Source: Caryophanales bacterium UBA2753
GTDB taxonomy: Bacteria; Bacillota_I; Bacilli_A; RFN20; CAG-826
Reading direction: 5' to 3'
Length of the DNA: 39,790 bases
Assembly (NCBI GenBank): GCA_002353275.1
Contig: DEJH01000092.1
Span: 1-39,790, forward strand
Translations under genes and position numbers: made by a program
Part shown: one piece after another, positions 31,457 to 39,725 of the stretch
Position numbering within the stretch: the first letter of the stretch is position 1
Layout: each line of letters begins with the position of its first letter
Notes under the pieces: model-generated
What the model was told of the DNA's origin: nothing
The model's database searches: none
What the model saw: the letters and a program-made list of their open reading frames with translations, nothing else

Positions 31457-32893
31457 TTAATAGGCTTTAGCAAATAAGACGAGTTTCTTCGCTTTTTTGC
31501 CACACACTGGACACACCCCACTAACTTCCATCTGATTAAATGGGATACATCTAGCGGTTGCGTTTGTGAGTTCTTTAATTTTATCTTCACAAGCTCTATC
31601 TCCACACCACATGATTTTGGAATATCCGCCTTTATTTAAAGCGATATTAAGTTCATCCATGTCTTTGACATCGTTCACATGATTAGCGAGATATTTACAA
31701 GCTTTTTCATACATTTCAGAATGAATCACTTTAAGTAATTCTTTTCCTTTTTCGACCATTTCAGTCATTGGGACAAATTGTTTCACACCATCATTTCTTT
31801 TAGCGATCACTACTTGCCCTTTTTCAATGTCTCTTGGTCCAACTTCCACTCTTAGTGGAACACCTTTCATTTCATATTCAGAGAATTTCCATCCTGGTGA
31901 TTTATCGCTATCATCAAGTTTTACTCTAAAGCCTGCTTCTTTAAATTTATTAGCGACTTCTCTAGCGGCAGGAATTACTCCTGGTTTATTAGCTGCTACT
32001 GGAATAACGACAACTTGAATCGGAGCGACATATGGAGGTAAAACTAAACCATTATCATCTCCATGTACCATGATTGTTGCACCAATTAATCGAGTAGAAA
32101 CACCCCAACTAGTTTGATATGGGTTTTCTAATTTTCCTTCTCTTGATTGGAAAGTTATTCCAAATGCTTTAGCAAAACCATTACCGAAATAATGGGTTGT
32201 GCCACATTGAAGGGCTTTTCCATCAGGCATTAAAGCTTCAATTGAATAAGTTTCTAGAGCACCTGAAAATTTTTCTTTATCAGTTTTTCTTCCCTTGGAA
32301 AATGGAATTGCTAAGATATCTCTTCCTAAATCGTCATAGACTTCAAGCATTTTTAATGCTTCTGTACGAGCTTCTTCTTCACTTTCGTGCATCGTATGTC
32401 CTTCTTGCCAAAGGAATTCCGCTCCTCTTAAAAATGGGCGAGTGGTCTTTTCCCAACGCACCACAGAACACCACTGATTATATAATTTTGGTAAATCACG
32501 GTATGATTTAATGATTTTGGAATAATGGTCACAGAAAAGAACTTCACTTGTTGGTCTAATGATAAGTGGATCATCAATTCTTTCTTCTCCTCCAATATCT
32601 GCGATTAAACATTCTGGAGCAAATCCTTCAACGTGTTCTTTTTCTTTTTTGAATAAACTTTCAGGAATAACCATTGGCATATAGACATTTTCATGTCCAG
32701 TTTCTTTAAATCTCTTATCAAGATAAGATTGGATTTGTTCCCAAATTGCATAGCCATAAGGTCGATAAATAATAAAACCTTTAACGGATGAATAATCCAT
32801 TAATTCGGCTTTTTTACAAACGTCAGTGTACCACTGAGCAAAATCATCTTCTTGTCGAGTGATTGACTCATTTTTAATTTGCTTATTTTCCAT
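31457..32893 (-). CDS. proS: Prolyl-tRNA synthetase, archaeal/eukaryote-like type
   Basis: The 478-aa class II synthetase charges tRNA-Pro. Motif 2 and active-site segments such as IIRPTSEVLFC and FLRGAEFLWQEGHTMH, and GTTHYFGNGFAKAF, fit the shorter archaeal/eukaryote-like ProRS. The long bacterial editing insertion (INS) between motifs 2 and 3 is absent. The C-terminal end has a zinc-like CPVCG with an upstream Cys, then KAY. AGGAG lies 9 nt before the ATG. It follows the degenerate GGDEF/EAL gene by 12 nt, so they share a message. Confidence 0.95.
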   Translation of the reverse strand: MENKQIKNESITRQEDDFAQWYTDVCKKAELMDYSSVKGFIIYRPYGYAIWEQIQSYLDKRFKETGHENVYMPMVIPESLFKKEKEHVEGFAPECLIADIGGEERIDDPLIIRPTSEVLFCDHYSKIIKSYRDLPKLYNQWCSVVRWEKTTRPFLRGAEFLWQEGHTMHESEEEARTEALKMLEVYDDLGRDILAIPFSKGRKTDKEKFSGALETYSIEALMPDGKALQCGTTHYFGNGFAKAFGITFQSREGKLENPYQTSWGVSTRLIGATIMVHGDDNGLVLPPYVAPIQVVVIPVAANKPGVIPAAREVANKFKEAGFRVKLDDSDKSPGWKFSEYEMKGVPLRVEVGPRDIEKGQVVIAKRNDGVKQFVPMTEMVEKGKELLKVIHSEMYEKACKYLANHVNDVKDMDELNIALNKGGYSKIMWCGDRACEDKIKELTNATARCIPFNQMEVSGVCPVCGKKAKKLVLFAKAY

Positions 32894-32905
32894 GAGGTAA
32901 ATCTC

Positions 32906-34663
32906 CTATAAATATTTGTCCGCCATAAGGACAACTTTTTCCATTTTCTTTTTCTCAACTGGAAGTAGCATATCGTTACTAGCAGCGACAGCGTCACTAG
33001 AAATATAACTAATGCCACTTTTAATGATTAATTCCACTGCTTGCCATCCTTCTAAGTCAGTAGCGATAATTGGACGATTATATTTAAGAAGTGATTCCAC
33101 AAGAGTGTATAACGATAATCTAATACGGTTATTGTGTTTCACTTCACCCATCATTGCACTACCTACCACAAAATAATGGAATAAGAAGTAGATTTTATCA
33201 TCGAGTAATAAGTTCTTATCTTTTAAAGATAAGGCGATTTCAAATCCCCCATTACGTAAGCTAGTTAACTTACTAATTAATAAATCGGTGTTGTGTGAAT
33301 TTTCATTCACTTCTTGTTCGTCAAAGACGAGCACAATGTTTGATTTATTGTAATTTGGAATTTGTGAAATTACATTTTGAATGTCATCAATATCAATCAT
33401 TGAAACATTGAGGAATAATGAGACACTCTTATCAGGTCGTTCACTATTGAATTTAGTGATGACGTTTTTACTAACCATCGCGAATAAATCATGGTTTTTA
33501 TTAATTCTAGAAGCGTATTTACTCATCTCTGAATATGAGGAGAAAGGAGAATCATACGCTTTAACATATTCGAAATATCCAATTAATTGACTGGTTTTCG
33601 CATTGATGATTGGACGATACAAATATCGTAATGAACCAGGTTCTAATAAATGTTCAATTTGTTCAGTGTATTTATTCATCTCGTTATTCACGGTCGCATT
33701 ACGTTGATAGAAGATAACTTCACTTCCACTAGTTTGACCAGAAATACAAGCTTCTCTCGCTTTTTCTTCGATCGTGTCATAGTCTTGATAAAATTGACTA
33801 TTTTCAACTACACCAATTGCAAAATTGATGTTTCCAGCAAAACCATTAACTTCATTTTGTTTTCTGATTGAACGAGCGATGGAATTGGCTAATTGGAGAG
33901 CGCTATCTCTATTAGAGATACGCATATCATATAAGAAGAGTTCACTATCACCATTATCTAAAATTTGACGAGGTGCTTTTTGGTTAGAAGCATATGGATA
34001 GATTGAATTTTTTAAATTCATCACCATATATCTTTCAATCTTATCGTTAGAGATCACTTTTTGAGCGGTGTAGAAGAAACGAATACAATACGTATAACCA
34101 GAAAGTGCTTTGAAGTTTTTAATCATTGAAGCAATTTGACTTCGTTTAACGATTCCAGTTGGAGTTCGATTATCATTCTTCTTCTTAACCGCGTTAAGTG
34201 GGGTGATATATTTAAGAACGTGACTTTCGAGATGAATTAAACCAACTTTAGGATTATATTCGAGCAATCTTAATAGAGAAAAATAGACTTTTTTAGAGTT
34301 ATTTGCTAAAACATCAGCTTCTAAATATTCACCAGCGTTTTTTGGATCAACGCAGATTTGGAAAATCCAGTTTTTCACTCTTTCTGAATCATTTGGGTGA
34401 AAGGAGCTATAGAAAGAAAATAAATCATAGGAAATTTTATTTCCCATATCACTTTTGTTTAATTGAACAATCTTGTTCTTCTTTACATCAACAATATAAA
34501 TACGAGTGGTTGTACTTTCATAATCGACTTGTTCAACGAATTTCTTATCGTTATGCAAGGAGATAAGATAGGCTCCAATAGTGACTAATAAAGTAACCCC
34601 TAAAACGATTAAGATAACGAAGAATATGAGAAATACTGAATCACTGAAATTGCCAAAATTCAT
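32906..34663 (-). CDS. Membrane protein with degenerate GGDEF and EAL domains
   Basis: From the ATG at 34663 the protein is 585 aa. One membrane helix (about 9-34) is followed by a PAS-like segment (50-155). A GGDEF-like domain reads NGDSE at 237-241, and an EAL-like domain starts near YRP (349-351), with FEYVK (364-368) where active enzymes have EAL. The later DDFG and KID metal motifs are also missing. The predicted catalytic activities are lost, so it may be a nucleotide sensor or scaffold. An in-frame GTG two codons upstream lies before the predicted +1, so the ATG is preferred. It is co-transcribed with proS. Confidence 0.75.
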   Translation of the reverse strand: MNFGNFSDSVFLIFFVILIVLGVTLLVTIGAYLISLHNDKKFVEQVDYESTTTRIYIVDVKKNKIVQLNKSDMGNKISYDLFSFYSSFHPNDSERVKNWIFQICVDPKNAGEYLEADVLANNSKKVYFSLLRLLEYNPKVGLIHLESHVLKYITPLNAVKKKNDNRTPTGIVKRSQIASMIKNFKALSGYTYCIRFFYTAQKVISNDKIERYMVMNLKNSIYPYASNQKAPRQILDNGDSELFLYDMRISNRDSALQLANSIARSIRKQNEVNGFAGNINFAIGVVENSQFYQDYDTIEEKAREACISGQTSGSEVIFYQRNATVNNEMNKYTEQIEHLLEPGSLRYLYRPIINAKTSQLIGYFEYVKAYDSPFSSYSEMSKYASRINKNHDLFAMVSKNVITKFNSERPDKSVSLFLNVSMIDIDDIQNVISQIPNYNKSNIVLVFDEQEVNENSHNTDLLISKLTSLRNGGFEIALSLKDKNLLLDDKIYFLFHYFVVGSAMMGEVKHNNRIRLSLYTLVESLLKYNRPIIATDLEGWQAVELIIKSGISYISSDAVAASNDMLLPVEKKKMEKVVLMADKYL

Positions 34664-34676
34664 AATCACAATTATA
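34664..34676 (-). promoter_or_regulatory. -10 box of the GGDEF/EAL-proS operon
   Basis: TATAAT (34676-34671, minus strand) predicts +1 at 34664, one base before the ATG. TAGCAA 17 nt upstream is a weak -35. Confidence 0.5.
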
Positions 34677-34740
34677 GAACAAAGTTATGAATCTTGCTAT
34701 TCATAAATGAAAGGTATAGAAAATTTATTCATAAATACTA

Positions 34741-34753
34741 TATAATTGTGGGG
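34741..34753 (+). promoter_or_regulatory. tRNA-Ser promoter -10 box
   Basis: A perfect TATAAT (34741-34746) predicts +1 at 34753, 3 nt before the mature tRNA 5' end. The -35 is unclear. Confidence 0.5.
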
Positions 34754-34755
34754 TT

Positions 34756-34846
34756 GGAGAAGTACCCAAGCGGCTGAAGGGGGCAGTTTCGAAAACTGCT
34801 AGGAGATGCAAGTCTCGCAAGGGTTCAAATCCCTTCTTCTCCGCCA
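34756..34846 (+). tRNA. tRNA-Ser(CGA)
   Basis: A complete class II tRNA: acceptor GGAGAAG pairs with CTTCTCC, D stem CCC/GGG, anticodon stem GCAGT/ACTGC with loop TTCGAAA and anticodon CGA at 34790-34792, long variable arm (GAGA/TCTC), T stem AAGGG/CCCTT with loop TTCAAAT, discriminator G, and encoded CCA (34844-34846). It should read UCG serine codons. A terminator follows. Confidence 0.97.
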
Positions 34847-34857
34847 AAAGAATATTG

Positions 34858-34878
34858 ACACGCTATGCGTGTTTTTTT
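34858..34878 (+). terminator. Terminator after tRNA-Ser
   Basis: ACACGC-TAT-GCGTGT, then a run of T, 11 nt after the encoded CCA. Confidence 0.85.
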
Positions 34879-34886
34879 CATATAAT

Positions 34887-34922
34887 TTCACTTTATTAAA
34901 TAAAAGGATTACAATATCTAAG
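34887..34922 (+). promoter_or_regulatory. COG0523 GTPase promoter
   Basis: TTCACT (34887-34892), 17 nt, TACAAT (34910-34915); +1 near 34922 and an 18-nt leader with AGGAGG. Confidence 0.5.
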
Positions 34923-34939
34923 TTATTAGGAGGAGAAAT

Positions 34940-36184
34940 ATGTCAACTATCAAAACTGTTCCAATTACATTAATCACAGGTTATTTAGGAAGTGGAAAAA
35001 CCACTTTAGTTAATCACATTTTAAGAAATAGCAAGAATCATAAAATGGCAGTCATTGTTAACGATTTAGGTGAAGTTAACATCGACGCTGAATTAATTTC
35101 TAAAGAGGGAGTTGTCTCTTCTAAAGATGAAAACCTCGTTTCTTTACAAAACGGATGCATTTGCTGCACCCTTAAAAAAGATTTAATTAACCAATTAGCG
35201 GATTTAGTTCAAAGTCAAAAATTTGATCACATCATCATTGAGGCTAGTGGAATTTGTGAACCAGTCCCTATCGCTCAAACTATTTCATTCATGGAAGAAG
35301 AATTCAATCGTCAAGGATTACCAAAATTCTATAAACTTGATGCGATTGTTTCCGTTACCGACGCTTTAAGACTTAGAGATGAATTTGGCTGTGGAGAAGT
35401 ATTTAAAGACACAGTTAGAGGAGAAGAAGATTTGGAAAATCTTGTCATCCAACAAATCGAATTCTGTGACGTCATCGTCTTAAATAAAGTAAGTGACATT
35501 AGTAAAACAGAACTCGAAAGAGTGGAAAAAGTTATTAAAGCAATCCAGCCAAAAGCAAAAATCATCCATGCAGATTACTGCAAAGTTGATATCGACGAGA
35601 TTGTCGACACCAATTTATTTGATTTTGAAAAAGCTTCAACTTCTGCTGCCTGGATCGGTGAATTTGAAAATTGGGATAATGAAATTGACGCTGATGAAGA
35701 GCATGAACATCATCACCATCATGATGACGATGATGACGAAGAAGAGGAAGAAGAACATGAACATCATCACCACCATCATCACGAACATGGAATGGACGAA
35801 AACGATGATGAAGGAACTGCAGATGAATATAATGTGAACACTTTCGTCTATTATCGTAGAAGACCATTCTCTAAAGAGAAATTCGTTAGCTGGGCAGAAA
35901 ATAATCCACGTAACATTATTAGAAGTAAAGGAATTCTATATTTCACTGAAGATATTAAAAACGCTTATGTATATGAGCAAGTTGGTCATCAAAAGACACT
36001 TAACTTATCAGGAAAATGGTACTCAGAATCACTCACACAAAAACAGCTCAAACTTCTCATTAATGAAGATAAAAACTTCGCCCATGACTGGGACGAGAAA
36101 TGGGGAGATAAATTAATCAAACTCGTCTTTATTGGTCAAAATTTAGATAAAGAAGGAATCAAAAAAGAGCTTGATAATATTTAA
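34940..36184 (+). CDS. COG0523 (CobW/ZNG1-like) GTPase with His-rich metal-binding insert
   Basis: The 414-aa G3E GTPase is a candidate zinc (or other metal) chaperone. Walker A GYLGSGKTT is at 14-22, the metal-binding CICC motif at 73-76 and EASGICEP at 101-108. The guanine motif reads NKVSD (182-186) instead of NKxD. Residues 254-283 hold at least 14 histidines and many Asp/Glu, a likely metal store. A CobW_C domain follows (about 299-414). AGGAGG lies 6 nt before the ATG, so translation should be strong. No Zur or other operator was recognised in the promoter. The metal is inferred from the family. Confidence 0.88.
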   Translation: MSTIKTVPITLITGYLGSGKTTLVNHILRNSKNHKMAVIVNDLGEVNIDAELISKEGVVSSKDENLVSLQNGCICCTLKKDLINQLADLVQSQKFDHIIIEASGICEPVPIAQTISFMEEEFNRQGLPKFYKLDAIVSVTDALRLRDEFGCGEVFKDTVRGEEDLENLVIQQIEFCDVIVLNKVSDISKTELERVEKVIKAIQPKAKIIHADYCKVDIDEIVDTNLFDFEKASTSAAWIGEFENWDNEIDADEEHEHHHHHDDDDDEEEEEEHEHHHHHHHEHGMDENDDEGTADEYNVNTFVYYRRRPFSKEKFVSWAENNPRNIIRSKGILYFTEDIKNAYVYEQVGHQKTLNLSGKWYSESLTQKQLKLLINEDKNFAHDWDEKWGDKLIKLVFIGQNLDKEGIKKELDNI

Positions 36185-36198
36185 TATCAAGCACAAAT

Positions 36199-36238
36199 AA
36201 AAAAATAGTTTTGGAGAAAATTCCAGAACTATTTTTTT
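36199..36238. terminator. Bidirectional terminator between the GTPase and yitT-like genes
   Basis: An AT-rich stem of about 15 bp (AAAAATAGTT, one T-G pair, TGGA / TCCA, G, AACTATTTTT) with tracts on both sides. Confidence 0.8.
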
Positions 36239-36246
36239 ATACTACT

Positions 36247-37257
36247 TTATTCAATTGGTTTTATGAAGAAGTTACCGTAAGCTTGAACTAAGGAAGTAAC
36301 TGTAATAAATGAGTGTGGGTCAATCTTTCTAACGAGACTAACAACTCTTTTTACTTCATTAGATGAGACGACCATATAAACAATTGTTTTATCAGCTTTA
36401 GAGTATCCACCTTTAGCATTAACAGTGGTTGTTGAGTGTGGGAAATTCGCGATTAATACTGAAGAAATGTCTGAAAAGGCCGTGATAATTTGAATTTGTA
36501 CTTTCTTGTTTCTGATATTGATGAAGTCCACAACAATCATCACCACGAATAAATATAAGAATGAGAATAATAAATTCAAGAAGGCAACCTCGCGATAATT
36601 ACCTTTATTTATCGCTAAAGTTAAGAAGTAATAAGTGACAAGGATGAGACTATTCAATAAAGTCGCATATTTACCTACACTTGTTGATTTTCTTAATGCA
36701 AAATAATAAGAGATAACATCGATTCCACCACAAGAGATTTCATTTCTAAAAGCGATAGAAGAGGCTAAGCCAATTGAGATAGCAGAGAATAAAACTCTAG
36801 CAACATGTTCTCCTTGTAAAGCAGCCGCCACCAAATGAGCAAGTTCTACTTGTTTGAATAATTGAATAAATAGTGAAGATAAACCAACATTAAGCAAAGT
36901 GAGAATAGAGAATCTTTTTCCGATTTTGAAGAATGAGAAAATTAAAATTGGGATATTAAGAGCAAAATACAAAATTGATTGCATCGTATAGATGTCAATA
37001 TTGCCCCCGCATAAGCTCGTAATCATCCATATGACCTGTGAAATACCGCCCACACCCCCGGTTGTAATAGCAGAACCAGTAATAGAGGTATGATCAACAA
37101 CTGCTGGGGAAATAAAACAATAAAACCCGAACGCATATAAAAGAGCGGTGATCGCCGCAATAAAAGCACCCTTAGTAAAAGTGAGTGAATTTCTCAAATT
37201 GATGTGATCGTATAAGTAATCGTTTATTTTGCGTTTAATTCGAGCAAATTTCTTCAT
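36247..37257 (-). CDS. YitT family membrane protein (DUF2179)
   Basis: The protein has five to six membrane segments and a C-terminal DUF2179 cytoplasmic domain (about the last 90 residues, with YMVVSSNEVKRVVSLVRKID). The YitT family is widespread in Firmicutes; its transport substrate is unknown. A start at 37293 would add 12 residues, but the predicted promoter (TTGTTA-17-TAAAAT) gives +1 at 37268, downstream of that codon. The ATG at 37257 (MKKFARIKRK) with an 11-nt leader and no SD is therefore chosen. It is 335 aa from this start. Confidence 0.85.
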   Translation of the reverse strand: MKKFARIKRKINDYLYDHINLRNSLTFTKGAFIAAITALLYAFGFYCFISPAVVDHTSITGSAITTGGVGGISQVIWMITSLCGGNIDIYTMQSILYFALNIPILIFSFFKIGKRFSILTLLNVGLSSLFIQLFKQVELAHLVAAALQGEHVARVLFSAISIGLASSIAFRNEISCGGIDVISYYFALRKSTSVGKYATLLNSLILVTYYFLTLAINKGNYREVAFLNLLFSFLYLFVVMIVVDFINIRNKKVQIQIITAFSDISSVLIANFPHSTTTVNAKGGYSKADKTIVYMVVSSNEVKRVVSLVRKIDPHSFITVTSLVQAYGNFFIKPIE

Positions 37258-37267
37258 AACAAATATC

Positions 37268-37303
37268 AAAATGTATTTTATACATCGCCACAAAAAATAA
37301 CAA
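37268..37303 (-). promoter_or_regulatory. yitT-like promoter
   Basis: TTGTTA (37303-37298), 17 nt, TAAAAT (37280-37275) on the minus strand, +1 near 37268. Confidence 0.5.
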
Positions 37304-37383
37304 CATTAAGATGAAAAAGATAGAATTTTAAATATTTAATTTCTTAAGAAATTAATTTTTTGATAATTTTCCTTATTATTTTA

Positions 37384-37419
37384 TTGAAAATAATCATCAT
37401 AAATGATAGTATTTACTTG
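37384..37419 (+). promoter_or_regulatory. Promoter of the thioredoxin-like membrane gene
   Basis: TTGAAA (37384-37389), 17 nt, TAGTAT (37407-37412); +1 near 37419, leader about 30 nt with AGGAGG. Confidence 0.45.
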
Positions 37420-37448
37420 CTATATGTCTATATAGGAGGCAGATTAAC

Positions 37449-38306
37449 ATGAAAGTATTAAGAGCAATTGGAGGATTCTTCGCCAAAATCGGACGTTGGA
37501 TTGCGAATACTGCTTGGATTCAACCATTATTAATTGTTGGTGGTATCTTCGGTATTATCTTCTCAATCCCATACATTAAACAAGCGATTGATAACTCCAA
37601 AATCGACAACACCGATTATACATATGAGTGGTACCGTGATCCTTCACGTGCTTTAGACACTTCTGAAGGTGGAAGAGCAACCAAGTTATTTGAATATTTA
37701 AATAACAACCAATATCAAAACGTTAATACTGAATTCGGCAAAAAATTCTTTGTCTCCTTTATTAGAAAAGATTGTTCTAACTGCCAAGCCGATATCGCTG
37801 GATTCCAAGAATTATATAATAATCGTCCTAACGGATATGATGTTAAAGACTTTGTTCTTTACACCATTGTTGTTGATCAAACCGACGCTAATGGCGATTA
37901 CCCAGCCAAAGAATTCTTCAAAAACAATGAAAATTTCATTGGTGTTATCAACTCATTAAACAAATTATTTGGTGAAGGCTCCGAAGGAGATTACATCTTA
38001 TCTAAGAACATCCCAGATCAATTCAACACCATCAAATCAAATTTAGCGACTATCAACACAATTGATTATGATACTGATGATGCAAGTGGATTCTTAACTC
38101 CATTCACCTTCATGTATGACTACGAAAAATATGACAAAGAACCAATCGGTTTATATTCTACTGGTGTAACCGCTGTCTTCTTTGATTACACCGCTTTAAT
38201 GTCAAATACTGATTACACTGATACCACTACTAACGTTGCTAAAGCTCAATTCTTAAGCGATTGTTGGAATTACGAAAAAGTGTTCTCACCAAACTACAAA
38301 GACTAA
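37449..38306 (+). CDS. Membrane-anchored protein with thioredoxin-like CxxC domain
   Basis: The 285-aa protein has one N-terminal membrane helix (about 24-46) after a basic cytoplasmic tail, so the rest should lie outside. Residues 98-120 (KKFFVSFIRKDCSNCQADIA) look like the first strand and CxxC helix of a thioredoxin fold, with C109 and C112. The remainder is rich in Asp/Asn/Tyr. A role in extracytoplasmic disulphide exchange is inferred; I do not recognise a named family. AGGAGG lies 9 nt before the ATG. It shares a bidirectional terminator with coaD. Confidence 0.68.
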   Translation: MKVLRAIGGFFAKIGRWIANTAWIQPLLIVGGIFGIIFSIPYIKQAIDNSKIDNTDYTYEWYRDPSRALDTSEGGRATKLFEYLNNNQYQNVNTEFGKKFFVSFIRKDCSNCQADIAGFQELYNNRPNGYDVKDFVLYTIVVDQTDANGDYPAKEFFKNNENFIGVINSLNKLFGEGSEGDYILSKNIPDQFNTIKSNLATINTIDYDTDDASGFLTPFTFMYDYEKYDKEPIGLYSTGVTAVFFDYTALMSNTDYTDTTTNVAKAQFLSDCWNYEKVFSPNYKD

Positions 38307-38325
38307 TACATTTTATTAGAATAAT

Positions 38326-38354
38326 AAAAAGACATTCACGCGAATGTCTTTTTT
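38326..38354. terminator. Bidirectional terminator between the CxxC gene and coaD
   Basis: AAAAGACATTC-ACGC-GAATGTCTTTT, long perfect stem with A and T tracts on both ends. Confidence 0.88.
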
Positions 38355-38356
38355 GA

Positions 38357-38821
38357 TTATTTCATTCTCTTTATTACTGAAGGCGGAACTAAAGAAGAAA
38401 CATCTACTCCACTACGATACATCTGCATGATTGAGCTAGAAGAGATAAACGATTTATCGCCTCTAGACATGAAGAATACCATATCAATATCTTTATTAAC
38501 GAACTCATTAGCGCTAGCGAGTTGGAATTCATATTCGAAATCACTAACTGCTCTAAGTCCTCTAATTAAATGAGTGGCGCCAACTTTTTTTGCGTATTCA
38601 ACAGTTAATCCATCATAATAATCAACAGTTACACCTTTAATATCTTTGGTGCTTTCTTTAATCATCTCCACTCTTTCTTTTGGAGAAAAATTAAATTTCT
38701 TATTCGGATTATTAGCGACTAGGACAATGATTTCATCAAAGACTTTGCTCGCTCTAATTAAGATATCTAAATGTCCGTTAGTAATCGGATCAAAACTTCC
38801 TGGATAAATTGCTTTTTTCAT
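38357..38821 (-). CDS. coaD: Pantetheine-phosphate adenylyltransferase (PPAT)
   Basis: The 154-aa enzyme makes dephospho-CoA from 4'-phosphopantetheine and ATP, the fourth step of CoA synthesis. GSFDPITNGH (8-17) holds the HxGH nucleotidyltransferase motif; RGLRAVSDFEYE and ISSSSIM complete the family pattern. Its ATG is one base after the rsmD stop. It is the last gene of the ylbF-rsmD-coaD operon, an order common in Bacilli. Confidence 0.97.
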   Translation of the reverse strand: MKKAIYPGSFDPITNGHLDILIRASKVFDEIIVLVANNPNKKFNFSPKERVEMIKESTKDIKGVTVDYYDGLTVEYAKKVGATHLIRGLRAVSDFEYEFQLASANEFVNKDIDMVFFMSRGDKSFISSSSIMQMYRSGVDVSSLVPPSVIKRMK

Positions 38822-38822
38822 T

Positions 38823-39374
38823 TTATTGCTTCCTTAAGACGATTACGGTAATCTCTCCATAATGATACTCTTTAATGCTCACATTCCAAAGAGGATTAAT
38901 TTCAATCTTCTTATTTGCCTCAATAGCGACTACACTCCCTATATTTATTAAATCATTATTAAATATATATTCTAAAGCTGGCTCATATAAATCACTTTCA
39001 TAAGGTGGGTCAAGATAGATGATATCAAAATATCTTCCTTGATTTTTAAAACGATTAAGAGCCTCTATATCACTACATTTTAAGATTTCGGTTTGTGATT
39101 CAATTCCTAAAGAGGCAATATTTTTTCTTACATATGAAAGAGATTTTTCACTAATATCGACGAAGGTAGAATATTTTGCTCCTCGAGATAAAGCTTCTAT
39201 TCCCATAGAACCACTTCCAGCATATAAATCTAAAAAAGATTTATCACTTATATCTCCTAAAGAAGAAAAGAAAGCTTCTCTAATTTTGTCTTTAGTTGGA
39301 CGGATATTTTTATCATCTTCAGGATATAGGAGTTTACGATGACGATATATTCCTGCAATTACTCTCATCGGCAT
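38823..39374 (-). CDS. rsmD: 16S rRNA (guanine-966-N2)-methyltransferase RsmD
   Basis: The 183-aa SAM-dependent enzyme methylates G966 of 16S rRNA. RVIAGIYRHRKL opens the family pattern, followed by LDLYAGSGSMGIEAL (48-62; SAM binding) and the catalytic LDPPYE (121-126). AGGAG lies 10 nt before the ATG at 39374. An alternative ATG two codons in has poorer spacing. The start is 2 nt from the ylbF stop. Confidence 0.96.
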   Translation of the reverse strand: MPMRVIAGIYRHRKLLYPEDDKNIRPTKDKIREAFFSSLGDISDKSFLDLYAGSGSMGIEALSRGAKYSTFVDISEKSLSYVRKNIASLGIESQTEILKCSDIEALNRFKNQGRYFDIIYLDPPYESDLYEPALEYIFNNDLINIGSVVAIEANKKIEINPLWNVSIKEYHYGEITVIVLRKQ

Positions 39375-39376
39375 GT

Positions 39377-39712
39377 CTATTTATCTCCTAAAACAATATC
39401 ATTTATTTGTAGATATAAATCTCTCACTTGGGAATAAATCTTAAGATATTTTTTCACTAATGGGTAGTTATTAAGTTTTTCTTTCGCTTCTTTTAAATTA
39501 ACAAGGCTCTTTTTGGTGATTTCATTATCTTCACCATAGATTTTCTTGTTATTTAGATAAGCTTCTAATGCTTCATTTTTCTTATTAGAAAGTTGATAGA
39601 CTTCGTAGCTATCATTAAGTTCTTTTTCTAATTCGTTTAAAGAAATCACTAAAGGATGATTATTTAATGAATCATGGATTTCTGAAGCGAGAAAATATAA
39701 ACGGTCTTCCAT
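39377..39712 (-). CDS. YlbF/YmcA family protein
   Basis: The 111-aa all-helical protein matches YlbF/YmcA: a conserved region (LNNYPLVKKYLKIYSQVRDLYLQIN) near the C-terminus and an N-terminal helix pair. In Bacillus, YlbF, YmcA and YaaT form a Y-complex that steers RNase Y and is linked to competence and biofilm. The other partners are not in the window. TATAAT (39725-39720) predicts +1 at 39713, one base before the ATG; there is no SD. Confidence 0.85.
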   Translation of the reverse strand: MEDRLYFLASEIHDSLNNHPLVISLNELEKELNDSYEVYQLSNKKNEALEAYLNNKKIYGEDNEITKKSLVNLKEAKEKLNNYPLVKKYLKIYSQVRDLYLQINDIVLGDK

Positions 39713-39725
39713 CTAAAATATTATA
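39713..39725 (-). promoter_or_regulatory. ylbF-rsmD-coaD operon -10 box
   Basis: A perfect TATAAT (39725-39720, minus strand) predicts +1 at 39713, one base before the ylbF ATG. No good -35 is evident. Confidence 0.5.

Noticed and set aside
35562..35867. Open frame opposite the GTPase with His/Arg-rich product
   Set aside because: It is the complement of the His/Asp-rich codons of the GTPase; no start signal and no family.
37258..37293. Upstream ATG of the yitT-like gene
   Set aside because: The predicted +1 (37268) is downstream of it, and the added residues are not typical of the family.
37336..37355. 20-bp perfect palindrome followed by T6, like a terminator
   Set aside because: No plus-strand gene ends upstream, the stem has no GC core and no loop; treated as AT-rich chance or an unproven operator.
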